In this document: positions 24,605 through 33,699 of the stretch, piece after piece
Numbering within the stretch: the first letter of the stretch is position 1
Layout of the letters: each line of letters starts with the position of its first letter
From: Pseudaeromonas sharmana
GTDB lineage: Bacteria; Pseudomonadota; Gammaproteobacteria; Enterobacterales; Aeromonadaceae
DNA: 64,000 nt
Assembly (NCBI RefSeq): GCF_042649925.1
Contig: NZ_JBHSAF010000014.1
Coordinates: forward strand, 124,001 to 188,000
Direction of reading: 5' to 3'
Made by a program: the position numbers and the translations under genes
Notes under the pieces: generated by a model
The model's database searches: none
Told to the model about the DNA's origin: nothing
What the model saw: only the letters and a program-made list of their open reading frames with translations

Positions 24605-25969
24605 ATGCATATAGATAAGAGCCGCCCCATCCTGATCGTGGATGATTGTGCCGTGATGAGTAATGCATTGCGTGGCATGTTACAGAAGATGGGTTTTCGC
24701 GCCGATCAGATTGATTTGGCTGACAGTGCCAAGATTGCGCTCACGCTCTGTGCCGCCAAAAACTATCAGCTATTACTGCTGGATTTTAATCTCGCCAGCC
24801 ATGGCATGAACGGCTACCAGCTACTGACGACGCTGCGTGAAGAGCAGTCATTGGCCGCAGATTGTGTTACCGCCGTGGTGACGGCGGATGCCTCGCTCGA
24901 GGTGGTGCGTAGCTTCATGGAGCTGGAACCGGATGGCTATCTGGTCAAACCGATCAGTTACCAAGTAGTGAGCCAACGTCTGCAGGAGTTGTTGCAGCTC
25001 AAACAGCGACTGTGTCCCTTGCTGTTGCAACGTCGAGAGCAAAATCTGCCGACACTGTTGTCGCGTGGTGGCCAGTTGGCGCGTGGACAGGGCGTGACCA
25101 GCCTCAAGGCGCGTCTGCTGATGGCCGAGGCCTGTATCGAGGCGGCGGATTATGATCGGGCGCGGGAGCTGCTGAGTGGCTTGAAAAGTACCAGCCTACG
25201 CAATCGGGCCAGGTTGCTGTTGGCCCGCGCTGAATTGTTGCAGGAGCATTTGCAATCGGTGTTTACCCTGGTGCGACCGCTGCAGGATGACCCCTTGCTG
25301 TGCAGTGAGGCGCTGACGCTCAAAGCCGAGGCCTGTGTTCAGCTGCAGCAACTCGATCTTGCACTGGACAGCATTCGACAGGCCATCGCCCTGTGCCCAC
25401 GAGGTACTAAGCGCTACTGGTTGCAGGCCTTCATCGAGATGGCAGGCTTCGATCTGGTGTCCGCGCAGGAGACGGTGCAGCGAGGCCTGCGCTATGCCCG
25501 TCATATGCAGCAGGATGAAATCCCGCTGCAGCAGCTGTTGGCGGCCTTGCAGCTGGATGTGGCCGAGTTTGCGACCCCAGAGGCGCGGCAGGAACATCTG
25601 ACGCGTTACCGCTCGCTGAGCAAAGGCTGGCAGGGGCAACGTCTATTACCGATGGCGCAATCCATTGACGCCTTGCTGCAGGCACGAGCCGACATTCTCT
25701 GCGGCACCAAGCCGAGTGTTGACGATCTCATCGAGTTGCATCGCCAGCAATCGGGAGCGACGCAAGAGTATCAGATGGGGTTGGTTGAGGAGATGGAGTG
25801 GAACAAGCTTATCGCCTTGCCAGAACAGCCGGAACGGCTGCCGGAATATTATGCGGCCATCAAATCGAGTCTGCCGCGCAACAGGCGACAGACATTCCAA
25901 ACGACGATGAGTGTCTACATGGAGAAGTGGCGGTCATCTGTAGCGAGTGACAGGGCATATGCGCTCTAA
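24605..25969 (+). CDS. Response regulator with TPR-like helical output (VieB-like)
   Basis: A 454-residue protein. Residues 1-130 are a receiver domain: acidic pair in ILIVDDCAVM, phosphoacceptor Asp in LLLLDFNLASHGMNG, conserved Thr in VVTADAS, Lys in LVKPIS. Residues 140-454 are all-helical with TPR-like repeats (LLMAEACIEAADYDRARELL, LLLARAELLQEHLQ, LTLKAEACVQLQQLDLALDSIRQAI split across residues 240-265) and no DNA-binding or enzyme domain. This layout is that of Vibrio VieB. It is followed by a REC-EAL protein like VieA. The ribosome site is weak (GAGG about 17 bases upstream). Confidence 0.85.
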   Translation: MHIDKSRPILIVDDCAVMSNALRGMLQKMGFRADQIDLADSAKIALTLCAAKNYQLLLLDFNLASHGMNGYQLLTTLREEQSLAADCVTAVVTADASLEVVRSFMELEPDGYLVKPISYQVVSQRLQELLQLKQRLCPLLLQRREQNLPTLLSRGGQLARGQGVTSLKARLLMAEACIEAADYDRARELLSGLKSTSLRNRARLLLARAELLQEHLQSVFTLVRPLQDDPLLCSEALTLKAEACVQLQQLDLALDSIRQAIALCPRGTKRYWLQAFIEMAGFDLVSAQETVQRGLRYARHMQQDEIPLQQLLAALQLDVAEFATPEARQEHLTRYRSLSKGWQGQRLLPMAQSIDALLQARADILCGTKPSVDDLIELHRQQSGATQEYQMGLVEEMEWNKLIALPEQPERLPEYYAAIKSSLPRNRRQTFQTTMSVYMEKWRSSVASDRAYAL

Positions 25970-26029
25970 GTCGAGAGTGCAATCTGGCTGGAGCACATTG
26001 AATCATGGTCACTTGTCATGGGGTAACGT

Positions 26030-27223
26030 ATGACCACGCTTAACAATTTACTGATTATTGAAGACGAGCTGTTCCAGCTCAACTGGTTGCACGAGTTGTG
26101 TAAACCGTTGGCTAAGAATGTGTTGCTAGCACAGGACGGGGCAGAAGCACTGAAGATGATCGCCGCACAGGGCATGCCGGATGCACTGATCTGTGATCTG
26201 AACATGTCGGGTATGGATGGGGTGACCTTCCTGCGTCACCTGGCCAACGATGACGACGCTTGCCCTGTGCTGTTGCTCAGTGCCGCCAGTGCCGACATCA
26301 TTCACTCGGTGGTTGAGATGGCCACTTTGCAGGGCGTGTTCATCAGTGATGCATTGTCCAAACCGGTCAGCCGGCAGCAGATCAGTGAGTGTCTTCAGCA
26401 ACTGCCGTTGGTGCCACCCTGCCCGATGCCGCGAGGGGGCACCGTGCCACCACCGGACCGCCAGATGTTGGAACAGGCGTTGTCGCAGCAGCAGATACGC
26501 CCGTACTTTCAGCCGCAGATCTGTGTCGAAACCGGGCGTCTGATCGGGGTCGAAGCGCTGGCACGCTGGGAGCATCCACAGCATGGCATCCTCTCGCCGG
26601 CCTATTTCATCGATCCCATGTACCAGCATGCCCTCATCGATCAACTTGGGGAGCATATCCTCGAGCAATCGATCATCCGTTGTCGGCAGTGGCTGGATCA
26701 GGGGGTTGAGGTCCCGGTATCGGTCAACATCGCTCCCTCTGAGCTGCTGGATGTGTGCTTTGCCGACCGGGTATTCGCCCTGCTGGATCGGCATGGCTTG
26801 CCAGGCCATCTCTTATGTTTGGAGATCACCGAGACCGAAGGTTATGACGATCTTTCCAGACTGCTGGAGACCTCTGCCAGGCTGCGGCTGCATGGCATCA
26901 AACTGGCGATAGACGATTTTGGCACGGGTCACTCCTCGTTGCTGCATCTGGTGCAAAGTCCGGTTTCGGAGCTGAAGATCGACCGCATCTTTGTTGCCAA
27001 TATGCTGGAGGATTCACGCTACCGCTCGGCGGTACACGCTTCGTTAGCGATGGCGCGCCACCTGCGTATCCATACGGTGGCCGAAGGTGTTGAGACCCAG
27101 GCGCAGGCGCAGATGCTCAAGGAGATGGGCTGTGACAGTTTGCAGGGATTCTATTTTTCTCCAGCTATCGGCGCGAACGAGTTAATTCGCTGGAATCAAC
27201 AACGGTTGGCGCTGGTGCAATAA
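26030..27223 (+). CDS. Response regulator with EAL c-di-GMP phosphodiesterase domain (VieA-like)
   Basis: A 397-residue protein. An N-terminal receiver domain (acidic IIEDELFQ, phosphoacceptor in ALICDLNMSGMDGV, LLSAAS, LSKPV) is joined to an EAL domain from about residue 145. Catalytic motifs are complete: VEALARWEHP, VNIAPSEL, EITETE, IDDFGTGHSSL, LKIDRIF, AEGVET and LQGFYFSPA, so it should hydrolyse c-di-GMP. Unlike Vibrio VieA it has no C-terminal helix-turn-helix. It lies 60 bp after the VieB-like gene and is probably cotranscribed. Confidence 0.92.
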   Translation: MTTLNNLLIIEDELFQLNWLHELCKPLAKNVLLAQDGAEALKMIAAQGMPDALICDLNMSGMDGVTFLRHLANDDDACPVLLLSAASADIIHSVVEMATLQGVFISDALSKPVSRQQISECLQQLPLVPPCPMPRGGTVPPPDRQMLEQALSQQQIRPYFQPQICVETGRLIGVEALARWEHPQHGILSPAYFIDPMYQHALIDQLGEHILEQSIIRCRQWLDQGVEVPVSVNIAPSELLDVCFADRVFALLDRHGLPGHLLCLEITETEGYDDLSRLLETSARLRLHGIKLAIDDFGTGHSSLLHLVQSPVSELKIDRIFVANMLEDSRYRSAVHASLAMARHLRIHTVAEGVETQAQAQMLKEMGCDSLQGFYFSPAIGANELIRWNQQRLALVQ

Positions 27224-27277
27224 GAGCGACGGAATAATCCGCGAATTTTAGCCTGACAGCATTATTACGGTAAGATT

Positions 27278-28555
27278 ATGGCAAACAATCCATTTTTTGC
27301 GGCAGTAGAAAAAGCAGATGCTTTATCTATTTCGTCGACGGTATTGGCAGATAACCTTTCGTTGCAGCATAGAGACTTTTTGTTAAAACATGTCCAGCGA
27401 ATGTCCATGAAAGGACTTTGGTATTTTATTGCTGCCAATGTAATTTTGTTGGCTTTGACGATATTCCGCATGGCGTATTTGGTGCTCAATGATCTTGGCA
27501 CGTTCAAGCTGCCATTTCTTGATGACACGTTATCGAGCACACAATATGTTCGGCTCATGCTGTTGATGTTGTTTATTTATATTCTGGCTGCTGGTTATCT
27601 GATAGCAAAACGTTACTCTGCAGAGAAAAGAAACTTGGCCAATGACACCTTGCGACTGCAGTTTGTTTCCATCACCTTCGTCACGACGTTGGTGTGGCTG
27701 ATCATATTGGCGTTGTACCATCATCAGGTGATCTATTCACACAGCAGCCTGCGCTCCATCATGCCGGCACTGCTAGTTCTGATTCCCCTGGTTTATATTG
27801 GAGCCAGCTTGGTGATTCCCTATTTCAGCTTAAGCATGTTGCTGTGTTTGGTGCTGAATCAACTGGCGGATGATCGGGCCTTTTCTGCCAGTTGGGTGTT
27901 GCAGGGAGTGATGTTCATGACCCTGGTGCTGATTGTTGGCAGCATCTTCTTCATGGTCCGCCGCGGTATCCACTTCATTGCCGAGATCGAATACAACAAT
28001 TTCAAGTTGACGGAGAAGCTGATCCACTCGATGAATATCGATATGTTGCTGGCGATCCCCAACCGGCAGTCGTTCTTCTCCCGTATCAGCAACAAACTGC
28101 TGCGCAAAACCGAGGAGAGCCCGGTGGCTTGCATCCTGATGATCGATGTCGACCACTTCAAGAAGTACAACGACCACTACGGCCATCCGGCAGGTGATCT
28201 CTGTCTGCAGAAGGTTGCGGCCTGTCTTAAGGAGTGTCTGCGTGATGATGTAGACATGGTGGGGCGTTACGGAGGGGAGGAGTTTATCGCCTTCCTCGAC
28301 GATGCCAGCGCCGAAGGCGCCGTCGTCGTCGCCAACCGTCTGATGGCGCGCATGGCCGAGCTGAATCTGGAGCATGTCAAGTCGCCTACCGCCAGCCATG
28401 TCACGCTGAGCATCGGCATCGCCTGCTGGCAACCTGGGGCCAGCCTGGAAGCCTTGTGCGATCTGGCCGATCAGGCGCTGTATCGTGCCAAGCGTGCAGG
28501 ACGTAACCAATATCAGGTGTTCAATACAGAGGTTCCGGCGATCAGCGAGGCATAG
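27278..28555 (+). CDS. Membrane diguanylate cyclase (GGDEF)
   Basis: A 425-residue protein with about six hydrophobic helices in residues 45-240 and a C-terminal GGDEF domain (about 255-420). The active site is GRYGGEEF, preceded by DVDHFKKYNDHYGH and followed by VTLSIGIA. The inhibitory I-site RxxD is not in its normal place: the sequence reads RDDVDMVGRYGGEEF, with Arg one residue too early, so product inhibition may be lost. It follows the EAL gene by 54 bp. The pair would set c-di-GMP in opposite directions. Confidence 0.92.
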   Translation: MANNPFFAAVEKADALSISSTVLADNLSLQHRDFLLKHVQRMSMKGLWYFIAANVILLALTIFRMAYLVLNDLGTFKLPFLDDTLSSTQYVRLMLLMLFIYILAAGYLIAKRYSAEKRNLANDTLRLQFVSITFVTTLVWLIILALYHHQVIYSHSSLRSIMPALLVLIPLVYIGASLVIPYFSLSMLLCLVLNQLADDRAFSASWVLQGVMFMTLVLIVGSIFFMVRRGIHFIAEIEYNNFKLTEKLIHSMNIDMLLAIPNRQSFFSRISNKLLRKTEESPVACILMIDVDHFKKYNDHYGHPAGDLCLQKVAACLKECLRDDVDMVGRYGGEEFIAFLDDASAEGAVVVANRLMARMAELNLEHVKSPTASHVTLSIGIACWQPGASLEALCDLADQALYRAKRAGRNQYQVFNTEVPAISEA

Positions 28556-28633
28556 GGTGACCCCTGCGCCCAGGAGTGTGCCGGTCAGGGCCGGCACGCT
28601 CCTGGCGTGTTACGTGTCTGCCATGGCGGCATC

Positions 28634-29182
28634 TCACCGTGACGCACTGTTCTCCAATGGTGATCGGATGCAGGTGATGAAGCGCTCGGCAAATTGCTCC
28701 AGCGTGGTTGCGTCGCGACCCATTGCCTCATAAAACGCCAGCGGGGGCAGATAGTGCATACCGACATACAAGGCACTGGCCTGCAGCGGTGTCAGCACCT
28801 CCTCCATGCTGCTGCCGATCAACCCGGCGGCGGAGTAGGTGTGGGCTGTCGCTCCGGCGGTGACCACTAGCTGCAGCGGCTTGCCACGCAGTGCATTGCC
28901 ATTGGGGCCAAATGCCCAACCGTAACTCCAGACCTGATTGAGATAAGCCTTGAGCATGGGCGTCAGGTTGAACCAGTGGATTGGGAACAAGAAGACGATC
29001 CGATCGGCGGCTTCTGCCGCACCTTGTTCTGCCTCGACGTCGAAGGCATTGATGTCCGCGCCATACAGCTGCTCCAGATTGCGCACCGAGACCTCCTCGC
29101 ACTGTGCGGCAGCGGTCTGCAATGCCTTGATGGCGGTGGATTGATCCGGGTAGGGATGAGACACGACAACCAGTGTTTTCAT
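28634..29182 (-). CDS. Flavodoxin-like NAD(P)H oxidoreductase (NQO/KefF family)
   Basis: A 182-residue flavodoxin-fold FMN protein. VVSHPYPDQSTAIKAL is the phosphate-binding start, and FLFPIHWFNLTPMLKAYLNQVWSYGWAFG is the typical NQO/KefF/MdaB flavin loop (residues 68-97). Such enzymes do two-electron quinone or azo reduction, or control KefC-type efflux. AGAGG lies upstream of the ATG at 29182. It is followed on the plus side by the convergent GGDEF gene. It lies downstream of the DUF1330 gene on the same strand, with a 60-bp spacer, so the two may be an operon divergent from a LysR gene. Confidence 0.9.
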   Translation of the reverse strand: MKTLVVVSHPYPDQSTAIKALQTAAAQCEEVSVRNLEQLYGADINAFDVEAEQGAAEAADRIVFLFPIHWFNLTPMLKAYLNQVWSYGWAFGPNGNALRGKPLQLVVTAGATAHTYSAAGLIGSSMEEVLTPLQASALYVGMHYLPPLAFYEAMGRDATTLEQFAERFITCIRSPLENSASR

Positions 29183-29242
29183 ATGTGACCTCTGCATATT
29201 AGGCTCGCCGCACTTATGACGGCGCTATGGCGTGAAAAGGGA

Positions 29243-29551
29243 TTAGTCGGCAGAGATTGCCGTCCCACTGAGCAACCAGGCATCGCACGTAGCGCCAGCC
29301 TGTCGGTGAGGGATCAGTGCCTGGTAGTCACTGCTGGCATACCAGGCGCTGGCGCGGGCGCGGTCAGGGAAGCGCAGCAGCACGAGTTGGCCGGCTGGCG
29401 CTTTACCCTCGACCACCTGCAGATCGCCGCCTAGCGCCAGTAATTCACCGCCAAAGGCGTGATAGCTGGCGGCAACGTTCTGCATGTAGGGTTGCATGGC
29501 CGTGGCATCGTGGATGACGGCATCGAAAACAAAGTAAGCCGGTTGCGACAT
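29243..29551 (-). CDS. DUF1330-type dimeric alpha-beta barrel protein
   Basis: A 102-residue protein. AYFVFDAVIHDATAMQPYMQNVAASYHAFGGELLALGGDLQVVEG and the later LVLLRFPDRARASAWYASSDYQAL (residue ranges 5-50 and 57-81) are typical of the DUF1330/ferredoxin-like dimeric barrel family. Members may bind small hydrophobic or electrophilic molecules; the reaction is unknown. AGGAGG lies upstream of the ATG at 29551. It is divergent from the LysR gene at 29711, which may control it and the following oxidoreductase. Confidence 0.85.
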   Translation of the reverse strand: MSQPAYFVFDAVIHDATAMQPYMQNVAASYHAFGGELLALGGDLQVVEGKAPAGQLVLLRFPDRARASAWYASSDYQALIPHRQAGATCDAWLLSGTAISAD

Positions 29552-29710
29552 AGGGACCTCCTGCGGTTGTGGTGCCGAAAGCTCGCTGTCCGGCACTCAA
29601 GATGAGAGCATTGTCGCTGCAATCATTCACAACTATAAGTGGCGTTGCTGTTGTTGCTTTCGCAACTTAAGGTTGAATATGCTGATTCCACCCTGGTGCA
29701 GGAGGCAGAG

Positions 29711-30670
29711 ATGGAGATATCACAGCGGGTACGGGCAATCCTCTCATTCGTCGAGGCAGTCAATGGCGGTAGCTTTGCGGCCGCCGGACGCACTTTGGGG
29801 ATCAGTGCGGCGGCGGTGAGCAAGAATGTGGCCGGATTGGAGCAGGCTCTGGGTGTGCGACTGATGAACCGTACCACGCGGACCTTGAGTCTGACGGAAG
29901 AGGGGGCCTTGTTTCTTACCCAGGCGCGCGTTGCACTAGAGGCACTGAATTCAGCCGTGGATGTGTTAGCCGAGCAGCGGGCGGAGATCGGCGGCCACGT
30001 CCGTTTGTCCACCAGTGCGGCGTTTGGTCGCGACTATGTGTTGCCGGCGTTGCCAGGCCTGCAGCAACGTCACCCTGCGCTGAGTGTCGAAGTGGATTTT
30101 GATGACAGGGTCATCGATTTCGTGCGTGATGGTTACGATCTGGCACTGCGTGGTGGCCATATCGCCGATTCGGCATTGGTGTCGCGGCCTGTGTGCCGGC
30201 TCAACATGCTGCTGGTGGCGGCGCCAGAATACCTGGCGCGCAGCGGTGTGCCTGATTCGCCGATGCAACTGGCACAGCATCGTCTGATTGGACGGCGCTT
30301 TCTTGGTGGACGTCTCGCGGCCTGGCACTTTAGCTGTCACGATGGTAGCCAGATCACCCAGCCGCTGGATCACGCGGTATTGACGCTGTCGGCTCCTGAA
30401 GCGCTGGTGCAGGCGGCCGTGCTGGGGATGGGGATCGCGCAGGTCGGTGTGCACCATGCCTGGCCCTATCTGCAATCGGGGCAGCTCAAGGCCCTGCTGG
30501 TCGGGCAGCACGATCCTGGCAGCTACCAGATGGTATTGCAGTATCCGCATCGGGCACTGATGGCACCGCGTGTCCGGGTCACCGTGGAGTATCTGTTGAC
30601 GAGTTTCGCCACACAGCCGGCGTTACATGTACCGCTCGCGGCACTGGCCGACTATGCGGCGCCAGTGTGA
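29711..30670 (+). CDS. LysR-family transcription regulator
   Basis: A 319-residue LysR protein. The winged helix is at the N-terminus (RAILSFVEAVNGGSFAAAGRTLGISAAAVSKNVAGLEQALGVRL spans residues 7-50), then a periplasmic-binding-like effector domain. The RTTRTLSLTEEG wing and DLALRGG segment are of the type seen in regulators of quinone or aromatic stress genes. The ATG at 29711 has GGAGG upstream. It is divergent from the DUF1330 and flavodoxin-like genes, its likely targets. Confidence 0.92.
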   Translation: MEISQRVRAILSFVEAVNGGSFAAAGRTLGISAAAVSKNVAGLEQALGVRLMNRTTRTLSLTEEGALFLTQARVALEALNSAVDVLAEQRAEIGGHVRLSTSAAFGRDYVLPALPGLQQRHPALSVEVDFDDRVIDFVRDGYDLALRGGHIADSALVSRPVCRLNMLLVAAPEYLARSGVPDSPMQLAQHRLIGRRFLGGRLAAWHFSCHDGSQITQPLDHAVLTLSAPEALVQAAVLGMGIAQVGVHHAWPYLQSGQLKALLVGQHDPGSYQMVLQYPHRALMAPRVRVTVEYLLTSFATQPALHVPLAALADYAAPV

Positions 30671-30866
30671 GCCCTCGGCTTAACGGACGAGGGTGGCATG
30701 AAAGAGGATCCGCCGCGGCTGCGCTGCATGATCGGTATATAGAGCTGCCATGCCAGACGTGAGTCAGGAAACAGGGCAGAGAACAGCGTTGTTTAGGCGT
30801 TATTCATGTATCGGCCCAGTGAGCCGTCTAAACTTGAGATGACGAAAACATGAGGGGAGCGTGAAC

Positions 30867-31175
30867 ATGACACGAATGATGACCGCATTGCTGCTGGTGC
30901 TGGCCAGTATCAGCCTGGGTGTTCAGGCGGCACCGAACGGTAAGTCTGGAAAGGGCAATGATAAAGCCGAGCGTTCACAGACCTGGCAGGGTGAATCAAA
31001 GCCAGCCGGATGGGACGACAAGGAATATGCGTGGTGGGAAGATAACTGTATCGATATCAAGATTGGCTCGGTTTCACTGAAGCAGGATTGTGACCGTGTG
31101 GATGGTAAATATCGCGAGCATTACAACCGCAGTATCCACAGTGGCAATAATCCCGGGCGTGGGCACAAAAAATAG
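30867..31175 (+). CDS. Small secreted protein of unknown function
   Basis: A 102-residue protein with a clear signal peptide (MTALLLVLASISLGVQA, cleaved before APNG). The mature part is about 80 residues, very hydrophilic, Lys/Gly-rich at both ends (GKSGKGNDKAER, GNNPGRGHKK), with a Trp-rich centre (WDDKEYAWWEDNC) and two Cys that could form one disulfide. No family recognised. The ATG at 30867 has GAGGGGAG at a good distance; a GTG two codons earlier is too close to it. It is transcribed alone and ends at a terminator. Confidence 0.75.
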   Translation: MTRMMTALLLVLASISLGVQAAPNGKSGKGNDKAERSQTWQGESKPAGWDDKEYAWWEDNCIDIKIGSVSLKQDCDRVDGKYREHYNRSIHSGNNPGRGHKK

Positions 31176-31198
31176 CCAGGCTTTGCGATACAGATTGC

Positions 31199-31232
31199 CA
31201 GGCCATCGCGGGTCAGCGCGATGGCCTGTTTG
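31199..31232 (+). terminator. Terminator after the small secreted protein gene
   Basis: An 11-bp stem CAGGCCATCGC/GCGATGGCCTG around an 8-nt loop is followed by TTTGA, 23 bp after the stop. On the minus strand it lies just beyond the end of the P-type ATPase gene and may serve both. Confidence 0.7.
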
Positions 31233-31251
31233 ACAGACGGCTTGCTCCGTA

Positions 31252-33618
31252 TCAACGGGCCGTTGTGGTGGCCTGAAAACGCAACAGGCGCAGGCCGTTA
31301 CCGATCACCAGCAAACTGGCACCCATGTCGGCAAACACCGCCATCCACAAGGTGCCGCTGCCGACCAGCGTCAACAGCAGAAACAGTGCCTTGATGCCGA
31401 GCGCCAGCGCCAGATTCTGCATCAGGATGCGGTGCGCCGCTTTCGACAGGCGGATGAAGGTCGGAATTTTGCGCAGATCATCATCCATCAGCGCGACATC
31501 GGCGGTCTCGATGGCGCTGTCGGTGCCGATGGCCCCCATCGCAAAGCCGATATCGGCACGCGCCAGCGCCGGCGCATCGTTGATGCCATCACCGACCATG
31601 CCCACCAGCCCGCGCTGGCCATCGGCGCCGTGTGCCAGCGCGGCAATGGCCTGCAGTTTGTCTTCCGGCAGTTGATCCCCGCGTGCCTCGTCAATGCCGG
31701 CTTGCCGGGCAATGGTGGCGACGGTGTGCGGATTATCGCCGCTGAGCATCAGGGTGCGGATCCCCAATTGCTGCAACTGGGTGATCGCCTCGGCACTGCT
31801 GGGACGCAAGGTGTCGGCGACGGCAAACAGCGCCAGCAGCTTCTGCTCCTCGATCAGCGTCACCACCGTCATGCCCTGTTGCTCCAGCGGCAACAGGCGC
31901 GCCTCGTGCTCGGGACTGCACAGACCCAGCTCATGCAACAGGTGATGATTGCCGAGGGTGTAGCGCAGACCGTTCATCGTCCCTTGCACGCCACGGCCTG
32001 GCAGGGCACGCAGTGCGCTGACTGCCAGGTACGCGCTGTCGCGACCGGCACGGGCAATCGCCTGGGAGACCGGGTGGTCGGAGCCGCTGGCCAGGCTCGC
32101 TGCCAGCAGCTGGCACTGTTCGTGGCTGAGATCCGTCAGCGGGATCAGCTGCTGCAGCGTCGGGCGGCCGGCGGTCAGGGTGCCGGTTTTATCCACTGCC
32201 AGTGTCGTCAGGCGGCGCCCCTGCTCCAGATAGAGGCCGCCCTTGATCAGGATGCCGTGGCGCGCGGCGGCGGCCAGGGCGCTGACGATGGTCACCGGCG
32301 TCGAGATCACCAGTGCGCAGGGGCAGGCGATCACCAGCAGTACCAGCGCCTTGTAGATCCAGCTCAGCCAGTCGCCATCCAGCAGCAGTGGTGGCAGCAG
32401 GGCGATCAGGAACGCGATGGCCAGCACCGCCGGGGTATAGACGGCGGCAAAGCGGTCGACCTGGCGCTGCAACGGCGCCTTGGCGCCTTGTGCCGATTCG
32501 ACGGCCTGAATGATGCGCGCCAGTTGGCTCTGGTCTGCCGGCGCGGTGACGCTGATTTCGAGCGCCCCCTCCTGGTTGATGGTGCCGGCATAGACGACAT
32601 CACCGACGGTTTTCTCCACCGGCAGGCTCTCGCCGGTGATCGGCGCCTGATCGACGCTGGAGTGGCCGGCCAGCACCTGGCCATCCAGGCCGATGCGCTC
32701 CCCCGGTGCCACCCGCACCCGGGCTCCGAGAGCGACTTCGGCGGCGGCAAGGCGCTGCCACTGGCCGTCACTGCCGAGCACACTGACCTGCTCCGGTACC
32801 AGGCTGAGCAAACCGCTGATGGCTTCCCGGGCACGCGACAGCGAGCGCGCTTCGATGCGCTCGGCAAGGCTGAACAGCACCATCACCATGGCCGCTTCCG
32901 GCCATTGACCGATCAGCAGGGCGCCGGTCACCGCCAGGCTCATCAGCGCATTGATATTCAGGCTGCCGTGGCGCAACGCCTGCCACCCCTTGCGGTAGGT
33001 GCCCACGCCACTGACCGTGATGGCCAGCAGCGCCAGCACGGCAGCTACCCACTGCGCCGCATTCAACCAGTGCGCGATTTCAGCGCCCAGCGCCGCCAGC
33101 GCCGCCAGTCCGAGTGGCCACAACGGCGCCTTGGCTTGGGGCGCTGGGGGCGTGCGGCTGGTGTCGGCAACGGGCTCGGCGGCAAACCCCAGTTCGCGCA
33201 GCGCGGCAACGATGGTTGGCAGGGCTCCGGGCGCCAGACTCAACTGCAGTTGGCGTTGCAACAGGTTGAATTCGAGCGCATGAACTGCCGGCTCGGCGGC
33301 CAGACGCTTGCGGATCAGTTGCTCTTCCACCGGACAACACATCTGCTGAATCAACAGGGTGTGCTGTTCATCGCCCGCTTGCGCTGCGCCGGCGCTCGGT
33401 GCCGGATGGGAGGGCGCGGTCGCGCAGCCGCCGGAGCAGCCACAAGGGGAAGGTGTTGCGCTGCCAGCGCCAGCCGGCGCAGGGTGATGGATGGCGCCAG
33501 TACGGGGTGATGCAACCGGTGTTTTGTGAAATCCGGAGAGGCTGATCTTGCCCGCCGGCTTGTTTGGCGGCGTGGCAACAGCGCGATGCGCGGCGATCTT
33601 CAGGTGACGTTCGGACAT
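31252..33618 (-). CDS. Heavy-metal P1B-type ATPase (Pb/Cd/Zn exporter)
   Basis: A 788-residue metal pump. The N-terminus holds a Cys cluster (SPCGCSGGC) and a degenerate metal-binding domain with MCCPVEE in place of the CxxC loop, a signature of ZntA/CadA/PbrA-type pumps. Membrane helices follow. The metal site CPC is in VIACPCALVISTPV, the phosphorylation site is DKTGTLT, and the ATP hinge is MVGDGINDAPALA. The ATG at 33618 has GGAGG six bases upstream; the ATG at 33624 touches it. It is divergent from a PbrR/CadR-type gene with a matching operator. Pb(II), Cd(II) or Zn(II) specificity cannot be decided from sequence. Confidence 0.95.
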   Translation of the reverse strand: MSERHLKIAAHRAVATPPNKPAGKISLSGFHKTPVASPRTGAIHHPAPAGAGSATPSPCGCSGGCATAPSHPAPSAGAAQAGDEQHTLLIQQMCCPVEEQLIRKRLAAEPAVHALEFNLLQRQLQLSLAPGALPTIVAALRELGFAAEPVADTSRTPPAPQAKAPLWPLGLAALAALGAEIAHWLNAAQWVAAVLALLAITVSGVGTYRKGWQALRHGSLNINALMSLAVTGALLIGQWPEAAMVMVLFSLAERIEARSLSRAREAISGLLSLVPEQVSVLGSDGQWQRLAAAEVALGARVRVAPGERIGLDGQVLAGHSSVDQAPITGESLPVEKTVGDVVYAGTINQEGALEISVTAPADQSQLARIIQAVESAQGAKAPLQRQVDRFAAVYTPAVLAIAFLIALLPPLLLDGDWLSWIYKALVLLVIACPCALVISTPVTIVSALAAAARHGILIKGGLYLEQGRRLTTLAVDKTGTLTAGRPTLQQLIPLTDLSHEQCQLLAASLASGSDHPVSQAIARAGRDSAYLAVSALRALPGRGVQGTMNGLRYTLGNHHLLHELGLCSPEHEARLLPLEQQGMTVVTLIEEQKLLALFAVADTLRPSSAEAITQLQQLGIRTLMLSGDNPHTVATIARQAGIDEARGDQLPEDKLQAIAALAHGADGQRGLVGMVGDGINDAPALARADIGFAMGAIGTDSAIETADVALMDDDLRKIPTFIRLSKAAHRILMQNLALALGIKALFLLLTLVGSGTLWMAVFADMGASLLVIGNGLRLLRFQATTTAR

Positions 33619-33656
33619 GGTCATCCTCCAAGGCTAAGGCTATGATGCCATTTCAC

Positions 33657-33677
33657 ACCCTGAAGTCACTACAGGGT
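33657..33677 (-). promoter_or_regulatory. MerR-type operator-promoter of the metal ATPase gene
   Basis: A 21-bp imperfect dyad, ACCCTGAAG...TACAGGGT. On the minus strand it fills the 19-bp spacer between a -35 TTGACC (33674-33679) and a weak -10 TGAAAT (33649-33654). The overlong spacer is the hallmark of promoters untwisted by MerR proteins. Confidence 0.85.
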
Positions 33678-33699
33678 CAAGCCGGGATGGGGAGGCGAA

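Noticed and set aside
31432..33510. 692-codon plus-strand frame under the metal ATPase
   Set aside because: The ATPase on the minus strand has all P-type motifs; the plus frame is compositionally Gln/Arg-rich noise.
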